Positions 40,762-49,540 of a stretch of 64,000 bases of DNA are shown here, piece by piece; positions within the stretch are counted from its first letter, which is position 1; every line of letters starts with the position of its first letter. The notes beneath the pieces are model-generated. The model was not told where the DNA came from and searched no databases. It saw only the letters and a list, made by a program, of their open reading frames with translations. Source of the DNA: Lysobacter_L cavernae (GTDB taxonomy: Bacteria; Pseudomonadota; Gammaproteobacteria; Xanthomonadales; Xanthomonadaceae); assembly GCF_042648505.1 (NCBI RefSeq), contig NZ_JBHRXK010000002.1, forward strand, positions 496,001 through 560,000, read 5' to 3'. The position numbers and the translations under genes were made by a program.

Positions 40762-41532
40762 ATGAAAATCGCCAGCTGGAACGTCAACTCGCTCAACGTG
40801 CGTCTGCCGCACCTGCAGCAATGGCTCGCGGACTTTGCGCCCGATGTCGCCGCGCTGCAGGAGACCAAGCTCGAGGACGCGCGCTTCCCCGACGACGCGC
40901 TGGCCGCCGCCGGTTACCGCAGCGTGTTCGCCGGGCAGAAGACCTACAACGGTGTGGCGATCCTCTCGCGTGAATCCGCCCGCGACGTGCAGATCGGCAT
41001 TCCCGGTTTCGACGACGGGCAGCAGCGCGTGATCGCCGCCACCGTCGGCGACGTGCGCATCGTCAACCTGTACGTGGTCAACGGCCAGGACGTCGGCACC
41101 GACAAGTATGCCTACAAGCTGCGCTGGCTCGAGGCGGTGCACGGTTGGCTGATCAAGGAGCTGTTGGCGCACCCGCGGCTGGTGGTGCTCGGCGACTTCA
41201 ACATCGCCCCCGACGACCGCGATGTACACGACCCGGCGGTGTGGAACGACGAGCACATCCTGACCTCGACCGCCGAGCGCACCGCCTTGCAGAAACTGTG
41301 CACGCTCGGGCTGCACGATGCCTACCGCCTGCACCACGACGGCGCCGGCGAATTCAGCTGGTGGGACTACCGGCAGGCCGCGTTCCGCCGCAACCTCGGC
41401 CTGCGCATCGACCTGACCCTGGTGTCGGATGCGCTGCGACCGCACTGCGTCGCCGCCGGCATCGACCGCGAGCCGCGCACCTGGGACCGCCCCAGCGACC
41501 ACGCGCCGGCGTGGGTCGAACTGGCCGGCTGA
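40762..41532 (+). CDS. xth: Exodeoxyribonuclease III (AP endonuclease)
   Basis: Class II AP endonuclease and 3'-phosphodiesterase of base excision repair. 256 residues of the ExoIII fold: MKIASWNVNSLNVRLPH (metal-binding Asn), LQETKLEDARFP (Glu), LVVLGDFNIAPDDRDV (Asp/Asn), FSWWDYRQAAFRRNLGLRID and the terminal catalytic His in RPSDHAPAWVEL. Complete, with no odd features. The 200-bp gap before it is shared with the divergent hipBA promoter. Confidence 0.96.
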   Translation: MKIASWNVNSLNVRLPHLQQWLADFAPDVAALQETKLEDARFPDDALAAAGYRSVFAGQKTYNGVAILSRESARDVQIGIPGFDDGQQRVIAATVGDVRIVNLYVVNGQDVGTDKYAYKLRWLEAVHGWLIKELLAHPRLVVLGDFNIAPDDRDVHDPAVWNDEHILTSTAERTALQKLCTLGLHDAYRLHHDGAGEFSWWDYRQAAFRRNLGLRIDLTLVSDALRPHCVAAGIDREPRTWDRPSDHAPAWVELAG

Positions 41533-41556
41533 CGCTGCCCGTCATGCCCAACAAAA

Positions 41557-41580
41557 AGGCCCGGCAATGCCGGGCCTTCT
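41557..41580. terminator. Bidirectional terminator between xth and glsB-like gene
   Basis: Perfect 9-bp stem AGGCCCGGC/GCCGGGCCT with loop AAT, preceded by a run of five A and followed by TCT. It lies between convergent genes and could serve both. Confidence 0.85.
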
Positions 41581-41597
41581 GCATTGCGCGGTGTGCG

Positions 41598-41870
41598 TCA
41601 GCGCACGCGGCCACGCCGGAACAGGTTGACGATCGCCAGCAGCACGATCGCGCCGACCAGCGACATCAGCAGTCCGCTCACGCTGAAGTTGCCGTCGTTG
41701 ATCTCGCCACCGCCGATGCCGAGCAGGCCACCGAGCCAACCGCCGAGAAAAGCGCCGACGATGCCGACGATGACGTTCAGGAAGATGCCCTGCTGGCCGT
41801 CGGTCTTCATGATCAGGCTGGCCAGCCAGCCGATGACGCCACCGATGATCAGCCAAATGATGAGGCCCAT
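41598..41870 (-). CDS. GlsB/YeaQ/YmgE family stress-response membrane protein
   Basis: 90 residues with three Gly-rich helices: LIIWLIIGGVIGWLASLIM, IFLNVIVGIVGAFLGGWLGG and SGLLMSLVGAIVLLAIVNLF, ending FRRGRVR. This transglycosylase-associated protein family is widespread and often stress-induced; its function is unknown. The ATG at 41870 gives the standard start MGLIIWLIIGG. Confidence 0.9.
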   Translation of the reverse strand: MGLIIWLIIGGVIGWLASLIMKTDGQQGIFLNVIVGIVGAFLGGWLGGLLGIGGGEINDGNFSVSGLLMSLVGAIVLLAIVNLFRRGRVR

Positions 41871-41976
41871 GCTCGTGTCTCCTTGTCCATTCAGAGGATG
41901 AGAACGCAACAACCCCTGCGTGGGGCGTGGGCAGTCTGTACAGGCCGGCGTGACGGCGGTGTCAGAATCGCCGGGG

Positions 41977-43341
41977 CTACGGCTCGCCGTGCAGCATGGC
42001 CTGCAGCGCCTGCTGCGGCAGCTTGCCGGTCTCGTTGCGCGGCAGGGCGGCGACGCGGCGCAGCGGCCGTGGCAGGAACACCGGGTCCAGGCTCTGTCGC
42101 AGCGCGTGCAGGATCGCCGCCTCGTCCAGCGTCGGCGCCACCGCCAGCGCGGCAATGCGACGCACGCCGATCGCGTCTTGCGCATCGAGCTGGAACACCA
42201 CGCCGTCCTCGACACCGGGTACGGCCAGCAGCTTGCGGGTGAGGTCGCCAAGCGACGCGCGCTTGCCGGCGATCTCGAGCAGGTCGGCGTTGCGGCCACG
42301 CAACTCGAAGCGGCCGTCAGCGTGGACCTCGATCAGGTCGGCCAGCACCACCGGCTCGCGCAGGTGCGGTGCGTGCACCGCGGTGCCGTCGGGTTGCGGC
42401 GCCACGCGCACGCCGGGCAGCGGCGTCCACGCCGACTCGCGCGCGGTGCGTCGGCGCGCGAACACGCAGGTTTCGGTGGAGCCGAACACTTCACGCACCT
42501 CGCAGCCAAACCGCGCCTCCGCGGTCTGCGCCAGTTCCACCGGCAACGGCGCGGTCGCCGAGACGATGCCGGCCAACGCCGGCAGCTGTACTCCGGACTC
42601 GACCAGCGCGCGCAGGTGCACCGGCGTGGTCACCAGCAGCGGCGGTCGCGGCGCCTGAGCCAGCGCATGGGCGACGTCATCGGGAAAAAACGGGCGGGCG
42701 GCATGCACGGCGACGTCGCCCAGCAGCGGCAGCAGCACCGACATCTCCATGCCGTACATGTGCTGCGGCGGCACGGTGGCGACGAGGTGGGTGACCTCGT
42801 TGTCGAGCAGGTCGGCGAGCGCGGCCAGATTCTGCCGCGTGCTGGCGCAAAAGCCGGCCCAACTCTTCGGGTTCGGGCGCGGCTGGCCGGTGCTGCCGGA
42901 GGTGAAGCCGATCGCGACCAGGGCGTCGGGGTCGATCGTCAGCGCCGCGCCGTCGGCTTGCGGCAGCCGTGTGGGCAGGCGCCAGGCCTGCGGCGGCAGC
43001 ACCTCGTGGGCGTCGTCGGCCAGTGCGTAGCTGCCGGGGTGCTGGGCCAGCACCTCCTCCACCACGGCCGGTGCGCGCGACGACGGCAACAACGTGGTCT
43101 GGCCGCGCAGCGCGGCCGCGCAGAACGCCACCAGGAAACGGTAGCGGTCCTCGCACAGGTTGACCGCGTAGCGCGCGGCCGGCAGCAACGCGGCGACCGC
43201 GCGCACCTCGCGTGCGAAACGCGCGCGTGTGATCGCGCCGCCGCCGTCGAAGGCGATCGGCCGCTCCCCGGCACCGACCACCAGCGGCGTCTGCGGGCCG
43301 GCACTGACATTGGCAAGCGTGGATTCGATGACCGCGGACAT
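41977..43341 (-). CDS. AMP-dependent acyl-ACP ligase, probably loads the aryl starter
   Basis: ANL-superfamily adenylating enzyme of 454 residues. P-loop GFTSGSTGQPRPNPKSW, AMP site VFGSTETCVFARRR, hinge region RNADLLEIAGKRASLGDL and the C-terminal catalytic Lys in NETGKLPQQALQ. It is of the short type found in aryl polyene loci (ApeH; XanA2 in Xanthomonas) that activates hydroxybenzoate and transfers it to a carrier protein. Its divergent neighbour, 83 bp away, is a phosphopantetheinyl transferase that would activate that carrier. It lies ~17 kb from the main pigment cluster. A role in another carrier-protein pathway cannot be excluded. Confidence 0.83.
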   Translation of the reverse strand: MSAVIESTLANVSAGPQTPLVVGAGERPIAFDGGGAITRARFAREVRAVAALLPAARYAVNLCEDRYRFLVAFCAAALRGQTTLLPSSRAPAVVEEVLAQHPGSYALADDAHEVLPPQAWRLPTRLPQADGAALTIDPDALVAIGFTSGSTGQPRPNPKSWAGFCASTRQNLAALADLLDNEVTHLVATVPPQHMYGMEMSVLLPLLGDVAVHAARPFFPDDVAHALAQAPRPPLLVTTPVHLRALVESGVQLPALAGIVSATAPLPVELAQTAEARFGCEVREVFGSTETCVFARRRTARESAWTPLPGVRVAPQPDGTAVHAPHLREPVVLADLIEVHADGRFELRGRNADLLEIAGKRASLGDLTRKLLAVPGVEDGVVFQLDAQDAIGVRRIAALAVAPTLDEAAILHALRQSLDPVFLPRPLRRVAALPRNETGKLPQQALQAMLHGEP

Positions 43342-43424
43342 GCTGTTTTTCCTGCGGCCTGGGCCGCCTTCCCCCTGCGACTAGATTACGCTGGCACACC
43401 CGGCCCCGGCCAAACCGGTCGTTC

Positions 43425-44036
43425 ATGTCCCTGTCCGACAGTTCATCTGGCACCCCGGCCGTGTCGCCGGTCGCGCCGCTGCAGTGGGCCTGGCTGCCGC
43501 ACCACCACGGCCGACCGGCGGAACCGCAGGCACGGGCCTGGCTGGCCGGGCAGCTCGCGGTCGACGCGGCCGCCTTGCCGCTGGCGCGCGACGCCCGCCA
43601 GCGGCCGTGGCTGGGCGCGCCGTTCGAGCGCCACGACATCAACTGGAGCCACAGCGGCGACGGCCTGCTGGTGGCGCTCGGTGACGGCGTGCGTGTCGGC
43701 GCCGACCTCGAGCGGCTGCGCCCGCGGCCGCGGGCGCTGGACCTGGCACGGCGTTACTTCGGCCCCGACGAGATCGACTGGCTGGCCGCCGCGGCCACCG
43801 CGCAGGCCCGCGACCACGCCTTCCTGCGCCTGTGGTGCGCCAAGGAGGCGGTGTTGAAGGCGCACGGCCACGGCATCGCGTTCGGCCTCGACCGGGTGCG
43901 CTTCGCCGAGCGCGACGGCCGGTTGCAGCTGGCCTACAGCGACAGTGCCCTGGGCGCTGCCGGCGACTGGTCGCTGCACGAGTTCGCGCCCGTGCCCGGC
44001 TACATCGCCGCGCTCGCCTGGCGCCCGCGTCGTTGA
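43425..44036 (+). CDS. 4'-phosphopantetheinyl transferase (Sfp type)
   Basis: Transfers phosphopantetheine from CoA to the carrier-protein serine. 203 residues: VRVGADLERLRPRPRAL (metal-binding Asp) and FLRLWCAKEAVLKAHGHGI (the WxxKEAxxKxxGxG motif) are the two Sfp signatures. It is divergent from the acyl-ACP ligase and ~70 bp before rsmG on the same strand. It probably activates the pigment-cluster carrier protein (21.6 kb), whose distinct family is often served by a dedicated Sfp-like enzyme. Confidence 0.9.
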   Translation: MSLSDSSSGTPAVSPVAPLQWAWLPHHHGRPAEPQARAWLAGQLAVDAAALPLARDARQRPWLGAPFERHDINWSHSGDGLLVALGDGVRVGADLERLRPRPRALDLARRYFGPDEIDWLAAAATAQARDHAFLRLWCAKEAVLKAHGHGIAFGLDRVRFAERDGRLQLAYSDSALGAAGDWSLHEFAPVPGYIAALAWRPRR

Positions 44037-44103
44037 ACCGTCGCTGCAACGACGGCCCTGCAACAGCGCGCATCCGATCGACATCGGCAATACTGCGCGC
44101 CGC

Positions 44104-44787
44104 ATGAACACCGTCAACGCCCTCGACCCCGCCCTGCGCCGCAGCCTCGAAGCCGGCCTGGTCACGCTCGCGCTCGACCCGGCGCTGGCGGCGCCGCTGC
44201 TCGACTACCTGGCCCTGCTGGTGCGCTGGAACCAGACCTACAACCTCACCGCGGTGCGCGACCCGCGCGAGATGGTGAACAAGCACCTGCTCGATTCGCT
44301 GGCGATGCACCCGTTTATCGATAAGTTTGTTGTCGACGGCATCGCCGGCGGCGCGCTCGCCGACCTCGGCACCGGCCCCGGCCTGCCCGGCATCCCGCTG
44401 GCGATCGTCAAGCCCGGCCTGCGCGTGACCCTGGTCGAGAGCAACGGCAAGAAGGCGCGCTTCCTGCGCGAGGCCGTGCGCCAGCTCGGCCTCAAGGACG
44501 TGCGCGTGGCCGAGTCGCGCATCGAGGCGCTGGACGAGCCCGGCGTGTACGACGCGATCACCGCGCGCGCGCTGGCGACGCTGCCGTTGATCGTCGAACT
44601 CGGTGGCCACCTGCTCAAGCCCGACGGGCACCTGCTGGCGATGAAGGGCGTGGCGCCGACCGACGAGATCGCCGCCTTGCCACCGGGCTGGACGCTGCAG
44701 GCTGCGCACCCGCTGACCGTGCCGGGCCTGGACGCCGAGCGCCATCTGATCGTGGTGGGCCGCACGGATGCCCAGTCAGCCCGATAA
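44104..44787 (+). CDS. rsmG: 16S rRNA (guanine527-N7)-methyltransferase
   Basis: Methylates G527 of 16S rRNA; its loss gives low-level streptomycin resistance. 227 residues: LVRWNQTYNLTAVRDP, the SAM motif LADLGTGPGLPGIPLA, LVESNGKKARFLREA and ITARALATLPLIVEL. The ATG at 44104 fits (MNTVNALDPALRRS). It precedes parA-parB, the usual bacterial order near the replication origin, though mnmG is absent here. Confidence 0.95.
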   Translation: MNTVNALDPALRRSLEAGLVTLALDPALAAPLLDYLALLVRWNQTYNLTAVRDPREMVNKHLLDSLAMHPFIDKFVVDGIAGGALADLGTGPGLPGIPLAIVKPGLRVTLVESNGKKARFLREAVRQLGLKDVRVAESRIEALDEPGVYDAITARALATLPLIVELGGHLLKPDGHLLAMKGVAPTDEIAALPPGWTLQAAHPLTVPGLDAERHLIVVGRTDAQSAR

Positions 44788-44892
44788 CCGGACCGGTCAC
44801 GACGGGCGACAAGGACACGACTGGTCGCGGCGGGCATAATCCCCGGTCCGGCCTTGCGCCGGCCACCCTCCGCCACAGCCAGGACGAGCCGC

Positions 44893-45711
44893 ATGGCCCG
44901 CATCATCGCCGTCGCCAACCAGAAGGGCGGGGTCGGCAAGACCACCACCGCCGTCAATCTGGCCGCTGCCCTGGCCAAGACGCCCAAGCGCGTGCTGCTG
45001 GTCGACCTGGACCCGCAGGGCAACGCCACCATGGGCAGCGGCGTCGACAAGCGCGAGCTGGAGACCTCGGTGTGCGAGGTGCTGCTGGGTGAGGCGCAAG
45101 TGCGCAGCGCGATCGTGCGCACCGCCGAGGACTTCGACCTGCTGCCGGGCAACATCGACCTGACCGCGGTCGAGGTGCAGCTGATGGCCGAGCCCGGCCG
45201 CGAGCAGCGCCTGCGCGCCGTGCTGGAGCCACTGCGCGGCGACTACGACTACATCCTGATCGACTGCCCGCCGGCGCTGTCGCTGCTGACCCTCAACGCG
45301 TTGACCGCGGCCGACTCGATCATCGTGCCGATGCAGTGCGAGTACTACGCGCTGGAAGGCCTGAGCGCGCTGATCGACACCATCGAGGCGCTGAAGTCGC
45401 GCCTCAATCCCCAGCTCGAGATCGAAGGCGTGCTGCGCACCATGTTCGACGTGCGCAACAACCTCGCCAATGCGGTCTCGGCCGAGCTCACCACCCACTT
45501 CGGCGACCGCGTGTTCCGCACCATCGTGCCGCGCAACGTGCGCCTGGCCGAGGCGCCCAGCCACGGCCAGAGCATCGTCGGCTACGACAAGGCCAGCCGC
45601 GGCGGCATCGCCTACATGGGCCTGGCCGGCGAGGTGCTGCGCCGCCAGCGCGAGCGCGACCAGGCCGCCAAGGCGGCGCGCGCGCCCGAACCGAAGGAGA
45701 CGACGGCATGA
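44893..45711 (+). CDS. parA: Chromosome partitioning ATPase ParA (Soj)
   Basis: Walker-type ATPase that with ParB segregates the origin region. 272 residues: deviant Walker A KGGVGKTT at 11-18, DLDPQGNATMGSGVD (A'), DYILIDCPPALSLLTLNAL (Walker B) and IVPMQCEYYALEGLSAL. CATAAT at 44835-44840 is a possible -10 without a good -35. Stop and start overlap with parB (45708-45711, ATGA). Confidence 0.96.
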   Translation: MARIIAVANQKGGVGKTTTAVNLAAALAKTPKRVLLVDLDPQGNATMGSGVDKRELETSVCEVLLGEAQVRSAIVRTAEDFDLLPGNIDLTAVEVQLMAEPGREQRLRAVLEPLRGDYDYILIDCPPALSLLTLNALTAADSIIVPMQCEYYALEGLSALIDTIEALKSRLNPQLEIEGVLRTMFDVRNNLANAVSAELTTHFGDRVFRTIVPRNVRLAEAPSHGQSIVGYDKASRGGIAYMGLAGEVLRRQRERDQAAKAARAPEPKETTA

Positions 45712-46613
45712 GCGTTGCCAAAAAGCGCGGCCTTGGCCGCGGCCTCGAAGCCCTGCTCGGCCCCAAGGCGGCCGCCGAGGCGCCGGTGCTGGAAGCGGTC
45801 GAGGGCGACACCCTGCGCACGCTGCCGGTCGACGCGCTGTCGCCGGGCAAGTACCAGCCGCGCAAGCACTGGGACCAGGACAAGCTGGCCGAGCTGGCCG
45901 AATCGATCAAGGCGCAGGGCGTGATCCAGCCCATCGTCGTGCGCGACCTGGGCGGCAAGCGCTACGAGATCATCGCCGGCGAACGCCGCTGGCGCGCCTC
46001 GCAGCTGGCCGGGCTCAGCGACATCCCGGTGGTGATCCGCGAGGTCGACGACCGCACGGTCGTGGCGATGGCGCTGATCGAGAACATCCAGCGCGAGGAC
46101 CTCAACCCGCTCGAAGAAGCCACCGCGCTGCAGCGCCTGATCGACGAGTTCGACCTGACCCACGCCCAGGCCGCCGAAGCGGTCGGCCGCTCGCGCGCGG
46201 CGGTGTCCAACCTGCTGCGCCTGCTCGAGCTGCCGGCCGAGATCCGCGTGCTGGTCGAGACCCACGCCCTGGAGATGGGCCACGCCCGCGCCCTGCTCGC
46301 GCTGACGCCGCAGGCGGCGATCGCGCTGGCGCGCCAGGCCGCCGACCACGGCTGGTCGGTGCGCGAGGTCGAGCACCGCGTGCAGCAGCTCGCCGCCGGC
46401 ATGCTGCCCGGCAGCGGCGGCAAGCCCAAGCCGGCCAAGGCCAAGCCGCAGGCCGACATCGTCACGCTCGAGCGCGAGTTGTCGGAGTCGCTCAACACCC
46501 GCGTCAACGTGCTGCACGGCCGCGCCGGCAAGGGCCGGCTGGTGATCCACTACACCGACCTCGACTCGCTCGAGGGCGTGCTGGAAAGGCTGCGCGGTAC
46601 CGTCACCGAGTAA
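45708..46613 (+). CDS. parB: Chromosome partitioning protein ParB (Spo0J)
   Basis: CTPase clamp that loads at parS sites. 301 residues: N-terminal ParA-interacting GLGRGLEALLG, CTP-binding GKYQPRKHW and IIAGERRWRASQLAG (box II), ENIQREDLNPLEEA, helix-turn-helix LTHAQAAEAVGRSRAAVSNLL and the C-terminal dimer domain NTRVNVLHGRAGKGRLVIHY. I found no perfect TGTTTCACGTGAAACA-like parS in this neighbourhood by eye. Confidence 0.96.
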   Translation: MSVAKKRGLGRGLEALLGPKAAAEAPVLEAVEGDTLRTLPVDALSPGKYQPRKHWDQDKLAELAESIKAQGVIQPIVVRDLGGKRYEIIAGERRWRASQLAGLSDIPVVIREVDDRTVVAMALIENIQREDLNPLEEATALQRLIDEFDLTHAQAAEAVGRSRAAVSNLLRLLELPAEIRVLVETHALEMGHARALLALTPQAAIALARQAADHGWSVREVEHRVQQLAAGMLPGSGGKPKPAKAKPQADIVTLERELSESLNTRVNVLHGRAGKGRLVIHYTDLDSLEGVLERLRGTVTE

Positions 46614-46627
46614 CGCGCGCGGCCGCG

Positions 46628-47062
46628 ATGAACCCCTACCGCTATCGTGTTTCGCTGCGGGCCACCCACCCCAGCGCCGACCTTGCGCCGCTGTTCGATG
46701 CGCTTGGACTGACGCCCAAGCGCAGCTGGCGCGCCGGCCAACCGCGGCCAACGCCGCACGGCAACGCGCTCGCCGGCGTGTACCGCGACAGCTACGGCTA
46801 CGCCGAACTCACGCCCGACGAACAGGCGCGCGACTGGAGCCGCGAGCACGTCGAGGATTTCCTCGACGGCGTGCAGCAACGGCTGTCGATGCATCGCGAC
46901 CGTTTCCACGCGTTCACCGCACAGGGCGGCCGCTGCGGGCTGTTTATCGGCCTGTTCAGCGAGCAGAATTTCGGCTTCGAAATCAGCCCCGACCTGAGCG
47001 CGGCCATGGCCGCGCTTAAGCTGACCTTGGGTTTCGACATTTATCCTGACCCCGATGACTGA
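46628..47062 (+). CDS. DUF4279 family protein
   Basis: 144 residues, soluble. YRYRVSLRATHPSADLAPLF and the later LSMHRDRFHAFTAQGGRCGL plus FIGLFSEQNFGFEISPDLSA are typical of DUF4279, a family without assigned function. It begins 15 bp after parB and overlaps the next gene start by 8 bp, so it bridges the par operon and the epimerase gene and is probably co-transcribed with both. Confidence 0.75.
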   Translation: MNPYRYRVSLRATHPSADLAPLFDALGLTPKRSWRAGQPRPTPHGNALAGVYRDSYGYAELTPDEQARDWSREHVEDFLDGVQQRLSMHRDRFHAFTAQGGRCGLFIGLFSEQNFGFEISPDLSAAMAALKLTLGFDIYPDPDD

Positions 47063-48050
47063 CACAGACACCGCCCCCATCCTCGTCACCGGCGCCGCCG
47101 GCTTCATCGGCGCCCACGTCTGCCGCGCCCTGCGCGCGCGCGGCGCGGCCGTGATCGGCCTGGACAACTACAACGACTACTACGAACCGCAGCTCAAGCG
47201 CGACCGCGTGGCCGCGCTGTGCCCGGACGTCGACATCCGCGCGCTCGACCTGTGCGATCGCGACGGCCTGGCCGCGTTGTTCGACGAGGTGCGGCCGACG
47301 CGGGTGATCCACCTCGCCGCACAGGCCGGCGTGCGTTACTCGCTGACGCACCCGCATGCCTACGTCGACAGCAATCTGGCCGGCTTCGTCAACGTGCTGG
47401 AACTGTGCCGCCACCGCGGCGTGCAACACCTGGTCTACGCCAGTTCGTCGTCGGTGTACGGCGACTCGGCCACGCCGCCGTTCTCGGAGGACCAGCGCAT
47501 CGACCAGCCGCGCTCGCTGTACGCGGCGACCAAGGCCGCCAACGAGCTGATGGCGCACACCTACGCACACCTGTACGGGCTGCACGCCACCGGGCTGCGT
47601 TTCTTCACCGTGTACGGCCCGTGGGGCCGGCCGGACATGGCACCGCTGCTGTTCTCGCGCGCGGTGCTCGCCGGCCGTCCGATCGACGTGTTCAACCACG
47701 GCCGCATGCGCCGCGACTTCACCTTCATCGACGACATCGTCAACGGGGTGCTCGGCGCGCTTGACCACCCGCCGGTCGATGCGGCGCCGCCAGCGGTGCC
47801 GCACCGGGTGTTCAACCTTGGCAACCATACGCCGGTGGAACTCGAGCGCTTCATCGCGGTCATTGAATCCGCCGCCGGCACGCCGGCCCAGAAGGTCTAC
47901 AAACCGATGCAACCCGGCGACATGATCGAGACCATGGCCGACACGTCGCACGCCCACGCCGCCTTCGGCTTCGAGCCCGCTACGTCGATCGAGGTGGGCC
48001 TGCCGCAGGTGGTGGACTGGTGCCGCCGCTACTTCGGCCGCAACGCCTAG
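47055..48050 (+). CDS. UDP-sugar 4-epimerase-like extended SDR (UDP-glucuronate type)
   Basis: Nucleotide-sugar epimerase of 331 residues. Rossmann motif VTGAAGFIGAHV, GLDNYNDYYEPQLKRDR (typical of UDP-glucuronate 4-epimerases), HLAAQAGVRYSL, active-site Ser in YASSSSVYGD and YAATKAANE (YxxxK). The end MADTSHAHAAFGFEPAT is usual for this subgroup. Product probably UDP-galacturonate, a precursor for lipopolysaccharide core or other surface sugar. It precedes a polyprenyl-sugar-type glycosyltransferase and a LAB_N protein. Confidence 0.87.
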   Translation: MTDTDTAPILVTGAAGFIGAHVCRALRARGAAVIGLDNYNDYYEPQLKRDRVAALCPDVDIRALDLCDRDGLAALFDEVRPTRVIHLAAQAGVRYSLTHPHAYVDSNLAGFVNVLELCRHRGVQHLVYASSSSVYGDSATPPFSEDQRIDQPRSLYAATKAANELMAHTYAHLYGLHATGLRFFTVYGPWGRPDMAPLLFSRAVLAGRPIDVFNHGRMRRDFTFIDDIVNGVLGALDHPPVDAAPPAVPHRVFNLGNHTPVELERFIAVIESAAGTPAQKVYKPMQPGDMIETMADTSHAHAAFGFEPATSIEVGLPQVVDWCRRYFGRNA

Positions 48051-48059
48051 TGCCGCGTA

Positions 48060-48182
48060 TTTTCCTTCTCCCTGCGGGAGAAGGTGCCCGCAGGGCGGAT
48101 GAGGGTCGGGGCGAGTACGATGCTCCGCGCTCGCGCCGCACCCTCACCCCAACCCCTTTCCCAATGGGAGAGGGGATCAGCA
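48060..48182. repeat. REP-like palindromes between epimerase and glycosyltransferase genes
   Basis: TTTCCTTCTCCCTGCGGGAG with GAAGGTGCCCGCAGGGCGG and ATGAGGGTCGGGG, followed by the inverted partner CACCCTCACCCCAACCCCT and the small hairpin TTCCCAATGGGA. Same family as 15509-15561. The two halves can pair over ~100 bp. Confidence 0.8.
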
Positions 48183-48198
48183 GCTGAGCCTTTATTAG

Positions 48199-48930
48199 AT
48201 GACGCAGCAAGCCCCGCAACTCTCCGTCGTCGTCCCCGTGTTCAACGAGCGCGACAACGTCGCGCCGCTGGTGGGCGAGATCACCGCCGCGCTGCGCGGT
48301 GTGCTGCCGTTCGAGATCGTCTACGTCGACGACCACTCACGCGACGACACGCTCGACGTGCTGCGCGCGCTCAAGGCGCAGGTGCCCGAGCTGCGCGTGA
48401 TCCACCACGTCAGCCAGAGCGGCCAGAGCACCGCGATCCGCACCGGTGTCAAGGCCGCGCGCGGCGCCTGGATCGCCACCCTCGACGGTGACGGCCAGAA
48501 CGACCCGGCCGACATCCCCAAGCTGCTGGCGCAGCGCGCGAGCGCCGCGCCCGACATCAAGCTGTTCGCCGGCTGGCGCGTCCATCGCCGGGATTCGGGC
48601 AGCAAGCGCTGGGCGTCGAAGTGGGCCAACGCGATCCGTTCGCGCATGCTGCGCGACGCCACCCCCGACACCGGCTGCGGCATCAAGCTGTTCGAGCGCG
48701 CCGCCTTCCTCGACCTGCCGTACTTCGACCACATGCACCGCTACCTGCCGGCGCTGATGCAGCGCGCCGGCTGGAAGACCGTCAGCGTGCCGGTCAATCA
48801 CCGCCCGCGCAGCGCCGGCGTGTCCAAGTACAACAACCTGGGCCGCGCCCTGGTCGGCATCGCCGACCTGCGCGGCGTCGCCTGGCTGATCAAGCGCGGC
48901 AAGCTCACCCAGGTCCGTGAGATCGAGTAA
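48199..48930 (+). CDS. Polyprenyl-phosphate sugar-type glycosyltransferase family 2
   Basis: 243 residues: LSVVVPVFNERDNVAPLVGE, IVYVDDHSRDDTL, SGQSTAIRTGVKAARG and the metal site LDGDGQNDPAD. The C-terminal PRSAGVSKYNNLGRALVGI, the DPM1/ArnC-like RxSKY motif, marks enzymes that load a sugar on polyprenyl phosphate; no membrane helices are present, so it is DPM1-like. With the LAB_N protein next to it, this looks like a sugar-modification module for lipid A or another envelope glycan. Confidence 0.85.
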   Translation: MTQQAPQLSVVVPVFNERDNVAPLVGEITAALRGVLPFEIVYVDDHSRDDTLDVLRALKAQVPELRVIHHVSQSGQSTAIRTGVKAARGAWIATLDGDGQNDPADIPKLLAQRASAAPDIKLFAGWRVHRRDSGSKRWASKWANAIRSRMLRDATPDTGCGIKLFERAAFLDLPYFDHMHRYLPALMQRAGWKTVSVPVNHRPRSAGVSKYNNLGRALVGIADLRGVAWLIKRGKLTQVREIE

Positions 48931-48944
48931 GCCTCAATCGCCGT

Positions 48945-48969
48945 CATTCCCACGCAGGCGGGAATGACG
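48945..48969. repeat. Single REP-like palindrome
   Basis: CGTCATTCCCACGCAGGCGG and its mirror GGGAATGACGG between the glycosyltransferase and LAB_N genes. Confidence 0.75.
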
Positions 48970-49014
48970 GGTAAATGAGGGAATCATTGCAACGGCACAC
49001 GAGTGGATTCCGCC

Positions 49015-49356
49015 ATGGACTTCGATTTCATGAATGCCCCGATCGCCTGGCTCGAATGGACCGGGCTGCACATGTCGCCGTGGAAGATCATCGGCCTGAC
49101 CGGCGCGTTGATGTTCGGCGGGCGCTGGCTGGTGCAGTTCATCGCCTCGCGCAAGCACGGCAAGCCGGTGATCCCGCGCCTGTTCTGGTACATGAGCCTG
49201 GCCGGCAGCGCGATGACGCTGAGCTACTTCATCTTTTCGCAGAAGCAGGACTCGGTCGGGGTGGTGCAGAACCTGTTCCCGTCGTTCACCGCGGCCTACA
49301 GCCTGTACCTGGACATCAAGCACCGCGGCTGGCACCGCGACCGCGCCAGCCACTGA
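49015..49356 (+). CDS. LAB_N domain membrane protein (lipid A biosynthesis N-terminal-like)
   Basis: 113 residues with about three helices: WKIIGLTGALMFGGRWLVQF, IPRLFWYMSLAGSAMTLSYF and SFTAAYSLYLDIK. This matches the lipid-A-disaccharide synthase N-terminal-type domain (LAB_N), often encoded next to DPM1-like glycosyltransferases and thought to act in sugar-lipid handling. The ATG at 49015 is preferred over GTG 49003. Role inferred from the neighbour. Confidence 0.83.
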   Translation: MDFDFMNAPIAWLEWTGLHMSPWKIIGLTGALMFGGRWLVQFIASRKHGKPVIPRLFWYMSLAGSAMTLSYFIFSQKQDSVGVVQNLFPSFTAAYSLYLDIKHRGWHRDRASH

Positions 49357-49540
49357 CACCGGTCTTTTTCACAGGGAAGGTGGCCCGCGGCACGGCAAAA
49401 CCGCCCCCTCACCGCCGCCCCGAGCGGGTCTGGCCGCTGCCATCCAACCGGCCACCCCTGCGCAAAACGCCCGCATCGGCCAACGCGGCGCGCGTCCGGG
49501 ATGCGAAGATCGGCGTTCCGTGCCACCACCGGTCCTTCCC

